NCBI GenBank assembly: GCA_964644135.1
Contig: CAZXWD010000067.1
Span: 1 to 17,527, forward strand
Source of the DNA: CAZMOK01 sp964644135
GTDB lineage: Bacteria > Bacteroidota > Bacteroidia > Bacteroidales > JAGOPY01
Direction of reading: 5' to 3'
Length of the DNA: 17,527 bases
Under the pieces are notes generated by a model. The model saw only the letters and a program-made list of their open reading frames with translations. It searched no databases and had not been told where the DNA came from. Each line of letters opens with the position of its first letter. Positions within the stretch are counted from its first letter, which is position 1. The position numbers were made by a program, and so were the translations under genes. This document shows, piece after piece, positions 6,964-14,919 of the stretch.

Positions 6964-8329
6964 CTGTATTCTTTTTATTGAGTTCTTTAACTATTTCTGT
7001 GAATTTGTCGTAGCTGACCTTTTTCTTGTTCAGCTTAACTGATTCCTTCATTAGGTCCTTGAGTTTTTCCTCGTAGAGCTGGTTGTGGATCTTTTCCTTT
7101 TCCTCTTTGTTCTCAAGAACAGAGTCTATTATCGAGTTGAGCCTCTTTTCGCCCTCCTCGTCTTCGGCCTGCATGGGCATCTGGCTCAAAAAATACCTTT
7201 TCACCACATCCCTTATCTCTTCTTCCTCAACCTTCAGCCCCTTTTCCTTGGCAATTTTGCTTTCGAGCAGTTGCCATTTGAACGACTTGAGGTAATCGGA
7301 AAATTTTTCCTCCAATTCCTTTTCACTTCCCACTTCCTTGTCGTTTTCAAGGATTAGTCTTTTCAGAAAATCCTCAGGCAATGGTATTTCAATCTCTTTA
7401 ACGAGTTTTTCTATAAGATGGTTCATAAAAAGCCTGTCAGATTCAGGCTCGAAAGACCTCCTGATGCTCTCTTCTACCTTTTCACGGAATTTCTCTTCAC
7501 TATCGCACTCTTCCCCGAAAGCTTTCTTGAACAGCTCCTCGTTCATTTCCGCAAGCTCCTGGCGGGAGATCTCAGTAACGGTAAAGTTGAAATCAGGCAC
7601 CTCGTCGCCCACCTCTTCGGTTTGCTTCCCTATTATGTAGGCTGTTTCGGTCTTGTTCTCCGTGGCTTCCAAAGGATTGAAAGTAATCGTATCTTCTTTT
7701 CCTGATCCGATGAATTTTTTCTTTATGTCTTCTTTTTTGATGGTGTTGACGGCTATGACAGTACTCCTGTTTATGCCGTCTTCCCTGACGTTTCCCTCTT
7801 CATCCAGCTCAGTGAGCTCGCCCTGTACAACATCATCTTCACCAATTTTTTCAGGGTGGGTGTGTGATCCGAGTTGTGTGCGGATGTTCTTGATCTGTTC
7901 CTCGATCATTTCATCCTTAGGCTCGATCTGGTAATAGTCAACCTTCATTTTATCGTCAAGGGTGAAATCGATCTCAGGAGCCATGCCTATATCGAAATGA
8001 AAGGTAAAGTCACCCCAGTCATCGAAATTCACCTCCTGTTCCTTTTCCTTGTTGGGTAGCGGGTTTCCAATTACATTGAGGTCGTTATCAACAATGTATT
8101 TGGTCATGCTCTCCGAAAGCAGTGAGTTGACCTCCTCTGCCAGGACTGCCTTACCATACATTTTCTTGATCATCCCGAAAGGGACTTTCCCGGGCCTGAA
8201 ACCGGGCATTGAGGCCTTTCTCTGCTGATCTTTCAGTACCTTGTTCACCTTTTCCTCGTAATCACCCTTTGCAATTTCAAGCGTGATCGTAGCTGTTAAG
8301 TCTCCTGTGTTTTCTCTGGTAATGTTCAT
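6956..8329 (-). CDS. tig: Trigger factor, ribosome-associated chaperone
   Basis: From the ATG at 8329 the product is 457 residues, close to the family norm. The N-terminal ribosome-binding domain carries the signature GFRPGKVP (43-50), which docks on ribosomal protein L23. A central region around residues 150-240 occupies the place of the FKBP-type prolyl isomerase domain but is divergent. The C-terminal half is highly charged and helical, as expected for the substrate-cradling arms. The reading frame stays open upstream to 8407, but that extension lies inside tRNA-Leu and is not protein coding. It is the first protein gene after tRNA-Leu on the same strand, with 39 bp between, and it overlaps clpP by 8 bp. 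The order tig-clpP-clpX links folding and degradation of new chains. Confidence 0.94.
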   Translation of the reverse strand: MNITRENTGDLTATITLEIAKGDYEEKVNKVLKDQQRKASMPGFRPGKVPFGMIKKMYGKAVLAEEVNSLLSESMTKYIVDNDLNVIGNPLPNKEKEQEVNFDDWGDFTFHFDIGMAPEIDFTLDDKMKVDYYQIEPKDEMIEEQIKNIRTQLGSHTHPEKIGEDDVVQGELTELDEEGNVREDGINRSTVIAVNTIKKEDIKKKFIGSGKEDTITFNPLEATENKTETAYIIGKQTEEVGDEVPDFNFTVTEISRQELAEMNEELFKKAFGEECDSEEKFREKVEESIRRSFEPESDRLFMNHLIEKLVKEIEIPLPEDFLKRLILENDKEVGSEKELEEKFSDYLKSFKWQLLESKIAKEKGLKVEEEEIRDVVKRYFLSQMPMQAEDEEGEKRLNSIIDSVLENKEEKEKIHNQLYEEKLKDLMKESVKLNKKKVSYDKFTEIVKELNKKNTDE

Positions 8330-8368
8330 TCTCTTCTGATTAATCCTTCGTTTTGAACAAAAAAAAAG

Positions 8369-8450
8369 TGCGGATGAAGGGACTCGAACCCCCACGCCTT
8401 TCGGCACTAGATCCTAAGTCTAGCGCGGCTACCAATTACGCCACATCCGC
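8369..8450 (-). tRNA. tRNA-Leu (anticodon UAG)
   Basis: The minus strand folds into a class II tRNA. The acceptor stem GCGGATG/CATCCGC is fully paired. The D arm is GCG...CGC, the anticodon stem CTAGA/TCTAG carries loop CTTAGGA (anticodon TAG, reads CUA-type Leu codons), the long variable arm contains GCC-GAAA-GGC, and the T arm has TTCGAGT. Discriminator A is at 8369. CCA is not encoded. A run of nine T on the minus strand follows directly (8367-8359). Confidence 0.95.
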
Positions 8451-8537
8451 ATCGATGGCCCTTTTTACATCAGGGCGACAAGTTGGGGCATTAACCCCTT
8501 TATAATCTGATAAATAAGAATATATTGCAACAATTTG

Positions 8538-8545
8538 CAAATATA
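8538..8545 (-). promoter_or_regulatory. Candidate -7 element for the tRNA-Leu/tig transcript
   Basis: The minus strand reads TATATTTG, an exact TAnnTTTG match followed by C, about 88 bp before the tRNA 5' end. No clear TTTG -33 box lies at the right distance, so this is a weak call. Confidence 0.4.
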
Positions 8546-8621
8546 CAAAATGTCTGTCAGTTGTCATGACCGGCTCTCATCAATTTCCATACCACTCTTG
8601 GCAGATATAACCTCAGCCTTT

Positions 8622-8638
8622 TTTATAACCGTTATAAA
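8622..8638. repeat. Perfect 17-bp palindrome, possible operator
   Basis: TTTATAAC-C-GTTATAAA is an 8-bp perfect inverted repeat around one central base. No T-run follows it, so it is not a terminator. It is a possible binding site for a dimeric regulator. It lies about 77 bp upstream of the tRNA-Leu -7 box and about 170 bp upstream of the DUF5723 -7 box. Confidence 0.4.
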
Positions 8639-8809
8639 TTGCCTGCACATAACATAATAAAGGTAATTGCCGTTACATAGATCAACATCCCAAAATGCTT
8701 GAGAAAACCACCCTTCTGTAAACAGAATGAATAAGAGCAGTCTTTATTAGTTAACAACGGCCTGTTCATTTGTGACAGGGGTAAAAAAAAGAATCCAAAA
8801 GTAAAATGA

Positions 8810-8817
8810 TATATTTG
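8810..8817 (+). promoter_or_regulatory. Candidate -7 element upstream of the first DUF5723 gene
   Basis: TATATTTG matches TAnnTTTG exactly and lies 44 bp before the ATG at 8862. The expected -33 TTTG is absent; the region there is A-rich. Confidence 0.45.
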
Positions 8818-8861
8818 TCAATTGTTTTTGCGTTATAGGAACGGAGAAGATAAACTTCCTG

Positions 8862-10352
8862 ATGCTTTTGAACCAAAAAACCAAATTACTCACAGCACTC
8901 ATAATACTGCTACTTTGCGCCGCAGAAAGCCGTTCCCAGCAGTTGCTCGGTCTGGTCAACAGTAATTTCGCAGGCTCCAACAGCACTCTTATAAACCCTT
9001 CACAGCTCAATTCCTCAAAGCTGTATATGGATGTCAACCTCGTGACCTTCAATTTTTTTACTGATAACGATTTTCTGCATATCCATGCAGGTGATTACAG
9101 CTTTGCAGAGTTCCTGAAAAGGGATCCCCAGTTTCCTGAATACGGCCCCGACGACCTTCCGTTCGACAGGTACGACAATACCAGGAACAAGAATGTTTTT
9201 GTGCAGGTGCTCGGGAGAGGCCCTTCTTTTTTCCAGAGCAGGGGAAAGCACTCCTACGGCCTGCACACAGGGGTAAGGGTGTTGAGTTCGGTAGGCCAGG
9301 TGCCTTATGAGATAGGGAATTTTGGATACTACGGGCTTGATTATGAACCCCAGCACAATATCAATTATGACGATTACGACTTCTATGCCAACAGCATAGC
9401 CTTTGCTGAAGTTGGCGCTACATATAGTTATTCAATGATCAAATACGGATTTGATGAAATTGATATTGGCATAACTGCCAAGGCACTCTTTTCCTATACC
9501 GGCGCCTATGCTTATATAAACAATATCAATTATATAATCCCGAACGATTCCACCGCCAACATCAAGAACCTTAATGTGGAGGCAGGCTATTCCCTCCCTC
9601 TTGATTATGAGAACAACGACTTCCCGGGTAACACGGATTTCATAAAAGGCACCGGTTTCGGGTTCGACTTTGGCATAACCTATCAGAGAAAGGTGAGGAC
9701 CTACCAGAAAAGAAGGTATGACAAACTGTGCCACCAGAGGTATATAGATTACAAGTACAAAATAGGCTTTTCACTTCTCGATATTGGTTATGTGAGGTTT
9801 ACCAAAAATGCACAAAGCCACGTTTTTGAAGACGTGAACCGCTATTGGAACAACATCGACACCCTTTCTTATTTCAACATGAACCAACTGGTGCGCGATT
9901 TCAACGAAGTGTTTTACGGCGTGCCCGATGCTTCCTACAGGGGGGATGTCATGACCATGTTCCTGCCTGCTGCCTTCAGTGTCCAGGCCGATTATCATTA
10001 TTATCGTAACTGGTATTTTAATGCCACGCTGGTGCAGCCTTTACCAATATCCAGGTCAATGATCATGAGACCTGCCCAGGTTGCCTTTACTCCAAGATAT
10101 GAGACGCCGGCCTTTGAAGCAGCCATCCCGATATCCCTCTATAACTGGAGGCACCCCAGGATCGGTGTGGCCATCCGTTATCATTTCATCACAGTGGGAA
10201 CCGATAAGCTGGGCGGGTTCTTTGGCCTGACCGATTTTACCGGGCTCGATTTTTACTTTTCGGTCAAGCTGAATTTCAGCAAGGGCAACTGCAAGTTCTT
10301 CAACCGCTTCGTCCCATGCCAGAACTTTGAATATGGCCTGCCCGGGCAATAA
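8862..10352 (+). CDS. DUF5723-like outer-membrane protein, copy 1
   Basis: The 496-residue product begins with a signal peptide (TALIILLLCAAESRS, cleavage near residue 25) and continues as aromatic-rich, alternating sequence typical of an outer-membrane beta-barrel. The start of the mature part, LLGLVNSNFAGSNSTLINPS, and the end, TVGTDKLGGFFGLTDFTGLDFYFSVKLNF, match the Bacteroidota DUF5723 type as I know it. The function of the family is unknown. The next gene is a clear paralogue with the same landmarks in the same order. The protein ends in a short tail with two cysteines (NCKFF and VPCQNF). The ATG at 8862 follows a TAnnTTTG box. No partner gene suggests a cargo, so transport, structural and secretion roles remain open. 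Confidence 0.75.
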   Translation: MLLNQKTKLLTALIILLLCAAESRSQQLLGLVNSNFAGSNSTLINPSQLNSSKLYMDVNLVTFNFFTDNDFLHIHAGDYSFAEFLKRDPQFPEYGPDDLPFDRYDNTRNKNVFVQVLGRGPSFFQSRGKHSYGLHTGVRVLSSVGQVPYEIGNFGYYGLDYEPQHNINYDDYDFYANSIAFAEVGATYSYSMIKYGFDEIDIGITAKALFSYTGAYAYINNINYIIPNDSTANIKNLNVEAGYSLPLDYENNDFPGNTDFIKGTGFGFDFGITYQRKVRTYQKRRYDKLCHQRYIDYKYKIGFSLLDIGYVRFTKNAQSHVFEDVNRYWNNIDTLSYFNMNQLVRDFNEVFYGVPDASYRGDVMTMFLPAAFSVQADYHYYRNWYFNATLVQPLPISRSMIMRPAQVAFTPRYETPAFEAAIPISLYNWRHPRIGVAIRYHFITVGTDKLGGFFGLTDFTGLDFYFSVKLNFSKGNCKFFNRFVPCQNFEYGLPGQ

Positions 10353-10486
10353 TTGATCTCTCACATCAACGCTGTCTTTTTAAGGTGCATTCAGTCTAAA
10401 TAGGTCGGTTTTAACATTTATCCTGTATTACATCTCTGAACTTTAATGATCAATTATCGTATAGGTTTTCTAAGAAATTTGGTGGT

Positions 10487-11947
10487 TTGAAGAAAATCCT
10501 GATCATAATTCTCATACTGGGCTGTAATGTGTCCTGGGCGCAAAGTATGTTCGGCCTCGTGTCGGGCAATTACGCCGGATCCAATGGCATTTACCTCAAC
10601 CCTTCATCCATTGCCAACAGCAAGATCAGGTGGGATATCAACCTGTTTTCCGCCAACGCTTTTGTCTTCAGCAATTATTTCTACCTGCCAAAAAGGCAGG
10701 CAGGCTTTTTCAGCATAGTTTCTGGCGACTACACCTTTCCGCATTACCCAAAGCCTTTCGGGGTGGGGGAGAGAAATATTTACGTTTACTACAAGGACAA
10801 AACACCAAAAAATGTTTTTTCCGATGTGAAGATCATAGGGCCGTCGTCCATGTTCCGCCTCGGGGATCATACTTTTACCGTACATACTGCCGCCAGGGTT
10901 ATGTCGTCGGCAAACAATGTCCCTTACGACATAGCCAATTTTTCCTTCTTTACCATGGATTATTCCCCCCAGCACAATAAGAATTTCAAGCGCGATAATT
11001 ATTCACTAACCGCCATGTCGTGGGCTGAGCTGGGATTCTCCTATGCCACAATGGTGAAGCGTTCTTTTTACCATAGGTGGTCGGCAGGGGTCACTGTCAA
11101 CCTTTTGTTCGGTAACAATGGTTCTTACATAAACGGAGGGTATACAGATTACATCGTCTTCAACGACAGTATAATGACCGTGAACGAGCTGAACGGGGAG
11201 ATCGGGATAGCGCTGCCATTAAATTACCAGACCAACGAACTGGAACTGACCCGCAATCTCCTGAAGGGTTTCGGGTTCGGGATCGACCTGGGCATGACCT
11301 ATTATTTTGCGGAGAAGGGCAACAGGCGGCCGCTGAAAGACGGGGCATACCAGAAGAAGTACGAACCTTATACCTTTAAGCTTGCAGTGGCAGTTCTTGA
11401 CCTGGGATTTGTAACCTTCAACGATCAGGCACAGAAGCACGTGCTTGACAAGGCAAGTCGGGAACTCATCAATGTTCAGCAAATGGAGTGGGACAACCTG
11501 GCAACGGAGCTAAGGCAAATAAGTGAGCTTTTTTACAATGACCCGGATGAAACACTCGTTGCTGATGACTTCCGGGTTTATCTCCCGACACGGCTGACTG
11601 TTAATGCCGACTATAAGTTTAAGGAATGTTTCTACCTCGGTGGGATCTTCGTAGCTCCTTTAAGGTTTATGAATAACCAGATAAGACAGCCTTTTACGCT
11701 TGCCGCCATACCAAGGTACGAAACCAGGTACTTTGAAGTAAGTATGCCTGTATCGTTGTACGAATGGAAATTCCCAAGAATAGGCTTTTCGGTAAGGATA
11801 CACGACCTGACCATAGGGACCGACCGGCTGGGGGGCTTCCTGACCAGCCAGGACTTTACCGGGATGGATTTCTATATCTCCTACAAGATAAATTTTAACG
11901 GCCATACATCCCGCTGGCAGAGGGTCAGGCCCTGCGCTTTCCAGTAA
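10487..11947 (+). CDS. DUF5723-like outer-membrane protein, copy 2
   Basis: The 486-residue product is a diverged paralogue of the gene before it, 134 bp downstream. Shared landmarks are MFGLVSGNYAGSNGIYLNPS at the mature start, HTAARVMSSANNVPYDIANF, MDYSPQHNKNF and TIGTDRLGGFLTSQDFTGMDFY near the end. A classic signal peptide (KKILIIILILGCNVSWA, cleavage before Gln19) starts at a TTG codon at 10487; there is no usable in-frame ATG upstream, and the signal would be lost at later ATGs. It is predicted to be an outer-membrane beta-barrel of unknown function. It ends convergently, with 3 bp between its stop and the stop of the ABC permease gene. Confidence 0.75.
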   Translation: MKKILIIILILGCNVSWAQSMFGLVSGNYAGSNGIYLNPSSIANSKIRWDINLFSANAFVFSNYFYLPKRQAGFFSIVSGDYTFPHYPKPFGVGERNIYVYYKDKTPKNVFSDVKIIGPSSMFRLGDHTFTVHTAARVMSSANNVPYDIANFSFFTMDYSPQHNKNFKRDNYSLTAMSWAELGFSYATMVKRSFYHRWSAGVTVNLLFGNNGSYINGGYTDYIVFNDSIMTVNELNGEIGIALPLNYQTNELELTRNLLKGFGFGIDLGMTYYFAEKGNRRPLKDGAYQKKYEPYTFKLAVAVLDLGFVTFNDQAQKHVLDKASRELINVQQMEWDNLATELRQISELFYNDPDETLVADDFRVYLPTRLTVNADYKFKECFYLGGIFVAPLRFMNNQIRQPFTLAAIPRYETRYFEVSMPVSLYEWKFPRIGFSVRIHDLTIGTDRLGGFLTSQDFTGMDFYISYKINFNGHTSRWQRVRPCAFQ

Positions 11948-11950
11948 CCA

Positions 11951-13189
11951 TCACGCTGCCAACTTAACGTCCAGGGCATCCCGCAGGCCGTTCCCCACTG
12001 TCATGAACGCAAGCACAAGTAGCATGATGGCAAGCCCGGGGATAATTGCAAGGTAGGCAGCATCGAGAATAATGAATGGGTAATTTTCCTTGATCATCAT
12101 GCCCCAGGATGGAGTGGGGGGCTGAACACCTATACCAAGGAAGCTCAGGCCTGCCTCGATAAGGATGGCAGATGCGAAATTCGCTGCTGCAATAACTATA
12201 AGGGGGCTTATGATATTTGGTAAAATATGCCGTGTAATGATCCTGAAACTTCCAAATCCCAGCGCCCTCGCCGCTTCCACGAATTCTTTCTCCCTGATGC
12301 TGAGTATCTGGCCTCGGGTCACTCTTGCTGTTTCAACCCAGGTGGTCAGTCCCACGGCAATGAATATCTGCCATATCCCTTTTCCCAGGGCAAATGAGAT
12401 AGCTATTACCAGCAGAAGTGTGGGGATGCTCCATACAACATTGATTAGCCATACCATTACCTGGTCAATGATCCCTCCGAAGAAACCACCGAGGGAACCT
12501 ATGATAAGTCCTATAGTCAAGGATATCAATACGGAAATGAAACCAACCGATAAACTGATCCTGGTGCCAATAATCAGCCTGCTCAGGATATCCCTGCCAA
12601 AACGGTCGGTTCCCAGCAAGTAAGTGCGCTTCACGATGTTTTCTTCGCTGATATGTTCCCTCAGCTCTTCTAATTTATAAGTTCTCTCCTTACCGGCCCC
12701 GTTATGTACTATCACAATTCTGCCATCAAAGGAATATTGGAGTTCATGTACAGGAAAGATTATATCAACAAGCAAAAGGCTGTCTTCAGGGGCCCTTGCG
12801 TACTCGTCTTCCCCATAGGTTCTGAAGTATATGTATTCATTCCCGAACCTGTAATCACTTATTGGAATGTTCCGGTACAAAGATTGCCTGCCATAGATCA
12901 TGGTATGGAATGTTCCTTTTTGCTTTAGATCAGTGTTTTTTCTCAGCTTAAGCATGGTCACGCTGAACCCAGGCTTTTTCATCGAGATCTCAAGGTGTTG
13001 CTCATTGGCAAAAGGCGTTTTGTCAGGGGCGACCAGGTACCCCAGAACAGCTATGACGGCACAGAAAATTATGTAGATCAGGGCTGCGATCGATAATTTA
13101 TTCTTCCTGAAGCGCTTCCAGGCAAGCCTGTTGAGCGAGCCCGATGCGAGGTATTCTCTTTTCCTGAATATCCGCAGCCTGTTAAGCAT
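11951..13189 (-). CDS. OppC/DppC-type ABC transporter permease with enlarged periplasmic loop
   Basis: The 412-residue inner-membrane protein has the peptide/nickel-type permease layout: a basic N-terminus, TM1 at about 33-55, the LGTDRFGRD motif at 192-200, five further hydrophobic segments, and the EAA loop EFVEAARALGFGSFRIITRHILPN (key residues 305-307), which contacts the ATPase. The family imports oligopeptides, dipeptides or similar solutes. About 135 residues separate TM1 from LGTD, roughly 90-100 more than in textbook OppC; they are beta-rich and polar. No OppB, ATPase or binding-protein gene is adjacent, so partners must be elsewhere. I chose the ATG at 13189; an in-frame TTG at 13216 would add nine residues. 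Confidence 0.87.
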   Translation of the reverse strand: MLNRLRIFRKREYLASGSLNRLAWKRFRKNKLSIAALIYIIFCAVIAVLGYLVAPDKTPFANEQHLEISMKKPGFSVTMLKLRKNTDLKQKGTFHTMIYGRQSLYRNIPISDYRFGNEYIYFRTYGEDEYARAPEDSLLLVDIIFPVHELQYSFDGRIVIVHNGAGKERTYKLEELREHISEENIVKRTYLLGTDRFGRDILSRLIIGTRISLSVGFISVLISLTIGLIIGSLGGFFGGIIDQVMVWLINVVWSIPTLLLVIAISFALGKGIWQIFIAVGLTTWVETARVTRGQILSIREKEFVEAARALGFGSFRIITRHILPNIISPLIVIAAANFASAILIEAGLSFLGIGVQPPTPSWGMMIKENYPFIILDAAYLAIIPGLAIMLLVLAFMTVGNGLRDALDVKLAA

Positions 13190-13314
13190 GTTTTCAACCT
13201 GTTCTGTGGGCTTCAAAATTAAACCTTTTGATCAATAAAATGGTCAACCGTTTCTTCTATGGTGTGTGAAGTTTTTTTGACCCCTGATCCTGTTTCAGAA
13301 ATTGATTTTTATCG

Positions 13315-13322
13315 TATATTTG
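13315..13322 (+). promoter_or_regulatory. -7 promoter element for tRNA-His
   Basis: TATATTTG is an exact TAnnTTTG match followed by CA and lies 13 bp before the tRNA. A TTTC at 13293-13296, 18 bp upstream, could serve as the -33 box. Confidence 0.6.
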
Positions 13323-13334
13323 CACCGCCAAAAT

Positions 13335-13409
13335 GGTGGATGTAGCTCAGCAGGTTAGAGCATCGGATTGTGGTTCCGAGGGTCGTGGGTTCGAGTCCCA
13401 TCTTCCACC
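13335..13409 (+). tRNA. tRNA-His (anticodon GUG)
   Basis: The fold shows the extra 5' G typical of tRNA-His (13335), acceptor GTGGATG against CTTCCAC, D stem GCTC/GAGC, anticodon stem TCGGA/TCCGA with loop TTGTGGT (anticodon GTG), a five-base variable loop, T stem GTGGG/CCCAT with loop TTCGAGT, and discriminator C. CCA is not encoded. Position 6 opposite 67 is a T-T mismatch in the acceptor stem; all other acceptor pairs are intact. Confidence 0.95.
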
Positions 13410-13410
13410 C

Positions 13411-13440
13411 GAAGCTATCGAAGAGTCGGTAGCTTTTTTT
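13411..13440 (+). terminator. Rho-independent terminator after tRNA-His
   Basis: AGCTATCG (13413-13420) pairs with CGGTAGCT (13427-13434) around loop AAGAGT, with one G-U pair, and is followed by six more T residues. It lies directly after the tRNA and should end that transcript before ffh. Confidence 0.8.
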
Positions 13441-13518
13441 GTAACGGTAAGGCATCTTCAAGACAGATGCCCGGAAAAAGGCATACAGGCCTGATTTCAT
13501 AACACCGTTGGAAATAGC

Positions 13519-13526
13519 TATTTTTG
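13519..13526 (+). promoter_or_regulatory. -7 promoter element for the ffh operon
   Basis: TATTTTTG matches TAnnTTTG exactly, is followed by CA, and lies 25 bp before the ATG of ffh. TTTC at 13495-13498, 20 bp upstream, is a possible -33 box. It lies downstream of the tRNA-His terminator, which fits an independent unit. Confidence 0.55.
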
Positions 13527-13551
13527 CAACCAGAATAATTAATATTGTAAG

Positions 13552-14898
13552 ATGTTTGAAGGATTACAGGATAAATTAGAACGATCGTTTAAAATACTGA
13601 AGGGCCACGGCCATATCACTGAGATCAATGTGGCCGAAACCCTGAAAGAGGTGCGCAAAGCCCTTCTCGATGCCGACGTGAGCTACAAAATTGCCAAAGA
13701 GTTCACCGAAGAGGTCAAGGAGGAAGCGCTCGGTCAGAAGATACTCACGGCAGTTTCCCCCGGCCAGTTGATGGTCAAGATTGTCCGAGACAAGCTTTCC
13801 GAGCTGATGGGAAGCGAGAAAGAAGACATCAACATCGAAGGCAGCCCGGCAGTCATCCTTATTGCAGGTCTCCAGGGTAGCGGTAAAACTACCTTTTCGG
13901 CCAAACTGGCCAATTATCTTAAATCAAAAAAAGGTAAATTACCCTTGCTTGTTGCAGGCGACGTCTACCGTCCTGCCGCTATCGACCAGCTCAAGGTGCT
14001 TGGGGAACAGATCAGCGTTGAAGTTTATCACGAACCGGAAAACAATGATCCTGTTAAGATTGCCAAAAATGCCATAAGCCAGGCAAAGCGTGATGGTAAA
14101 CAGGTAGTGATAATCGATACCGCCGGCCGACTTGCCATTGATGAAATGATGATGAATGAGATATCATCCATCAAAAGCTCGGTAGATCCGCATGAAACCC
14201 TTTTCGTGGTCGACTCCATGACCGGTCAGGATGCTGTCAATACAGCGAAAGCGTTCAACGACAGGCTCGATTTCGACGGGGTGGTCCTTACCAAGCTGGA
14301 TGGTGATACCCGCGGTGGTGCTGCGCTTACGATCAAGGCCGTGGTGGATAAGCCCATCAAGTTCATCGGTATCGGTGAAAAGATCGATGCCATCGACCTT
14401 TTCTATCCTTCCAGGATGGCCGACAGGATACTGGGCATGGGCGATATCGTGTCACTTGTTGAAAAAGCACAGGAGCAGTTCGACGAGCAGGAAGCCCAGC
14501 GGATACAGAAAAAGATCGCGAAGAACCAGTTCAATTTCGATGACTTCCTGAACCAGATCAAGCAGATAAAGAAAATGGGGAATGTCAAGGACCTTATGGG
14601 TATGATTCCCGGCATGGGTAAAGCCCTGAAAGGTGTTGATATTGATGATGATGCCTTCAAGAGCATTGAAGCCATCATCTATTCAATGACCCCGGAAGAA
14701 AGGGACAACCCCAAGATCCTTAATGGTTCCAGGAGGAAAAGAATTGCAAACGGAAGCGGTACTGATATTCAGGAAGTGAACAGGCTTATCAAGCAATTCA
14801 ACGAAACATCCAAAATGATGAGGATGATGTCGGGGGGCAAGGGCAAGAATATGGCCCAGTTGATGCAAAGAATGAAGAATACCCCCGGTATGCGGTAA
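13552..14898 (+). CDS. ffh: Signal recognition particle protein Ffh (SRP54)
   Basis: The 448-residue GTPase is complete. The N-terminal helical N domain is followed by the G domain with G1 GLQGSGKT (106-113), DTAGR (189-193), TKLD (247-250) and the GDTRGGAAL stretch. The C-terminal methionine-rich M domain includes MGNVKDLMGMIPGMGKAL and ends MAQLMQRMKNTPGMR. With SRP RNA it binds signal sequences of nascent chains and hands the ribosome to FtsY at the membrane. It is the first gene of a four-gene run on the plus strand with gaps of 21, 3 and about 2 bp. The ATG at 13552 follows a good promoter box. Confidence 0.97.
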   Translation: MFEGLQDKLERSFKILKGHGHITEINVAETLKEVRKALLDADVSYKIAKEFTEEVKEEALGQKILTAVSPGQLMVKIVRDKLSELMGSEKEDINIEGSPAVILIAGLQGSGKTTFSAKLANYLKSKKGKLPLLVAGDVYRPAAIDQLKVLGEQISVEVYHEPENNDPVKIAKNAISQAKRDGKQVVIIDTAGRLAIDEMMMNEISSIKSSVDPHETLFVVDSMTGQDAVNTAKAFNDRLDFDGVVLTKLDGDTRGGAALTIKAVVDKPIKFIGIGEKIDAIDLFYPSRMADRILGMGDIVSLVEKAQEQFDEQEAQRIQKKIAKNQFNFDDFLNQIKQIKKMGNVKDLMGMIPGMGKALKGVDIDDDAFKSIEAIIYSMTPEERDNPKILNGSRRKRIANGSGTDIQEVNRLIKQFNETSKMMRMMSGGKGKNMAQLMQRMKNTPGMR

Positions 14899-14919
14899 TC
14901 AATTAACAGTAACCGGTAT

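Larger units (their letters stand above)
8451..8861. other. 411-bp non-coding divergent intergenic region
   Basis: No convincing gene is present between tRNA-Leu (minus) and the first DUF5723 gene (plus). It holds a TATATTTG box for each direction, an AT-rich dyad around 8522-8545, a perfect 17-bp palindrome at 8622-8638, and a short GGGG/CCCC hairpin at 8485-8498. The rest (about 8640-8760) shows nothing I can interpret. Confidence 0.6.

Noticed and set aside
8330..8407. N-terminal extension of trigger factor starting at 8407
   Set aside because: The extra 26 codons run through tRNA-Leu and its poly-U tract. The ATG at 8329 begins a normal trigger factor N-terminus.
8485..8498. GGGG-CATTAA-CCCC hairpin as terminator or riboswitch
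   Set aside because: The stem is only four base pairs with no proper T-tract, and no riboswitch core is recognisable around it.
13309..13500. Minus-strand open frame of about 63 codons
   Set aside because: It crosses tRNA-His and the terminator on the other strand; no sign of coding.
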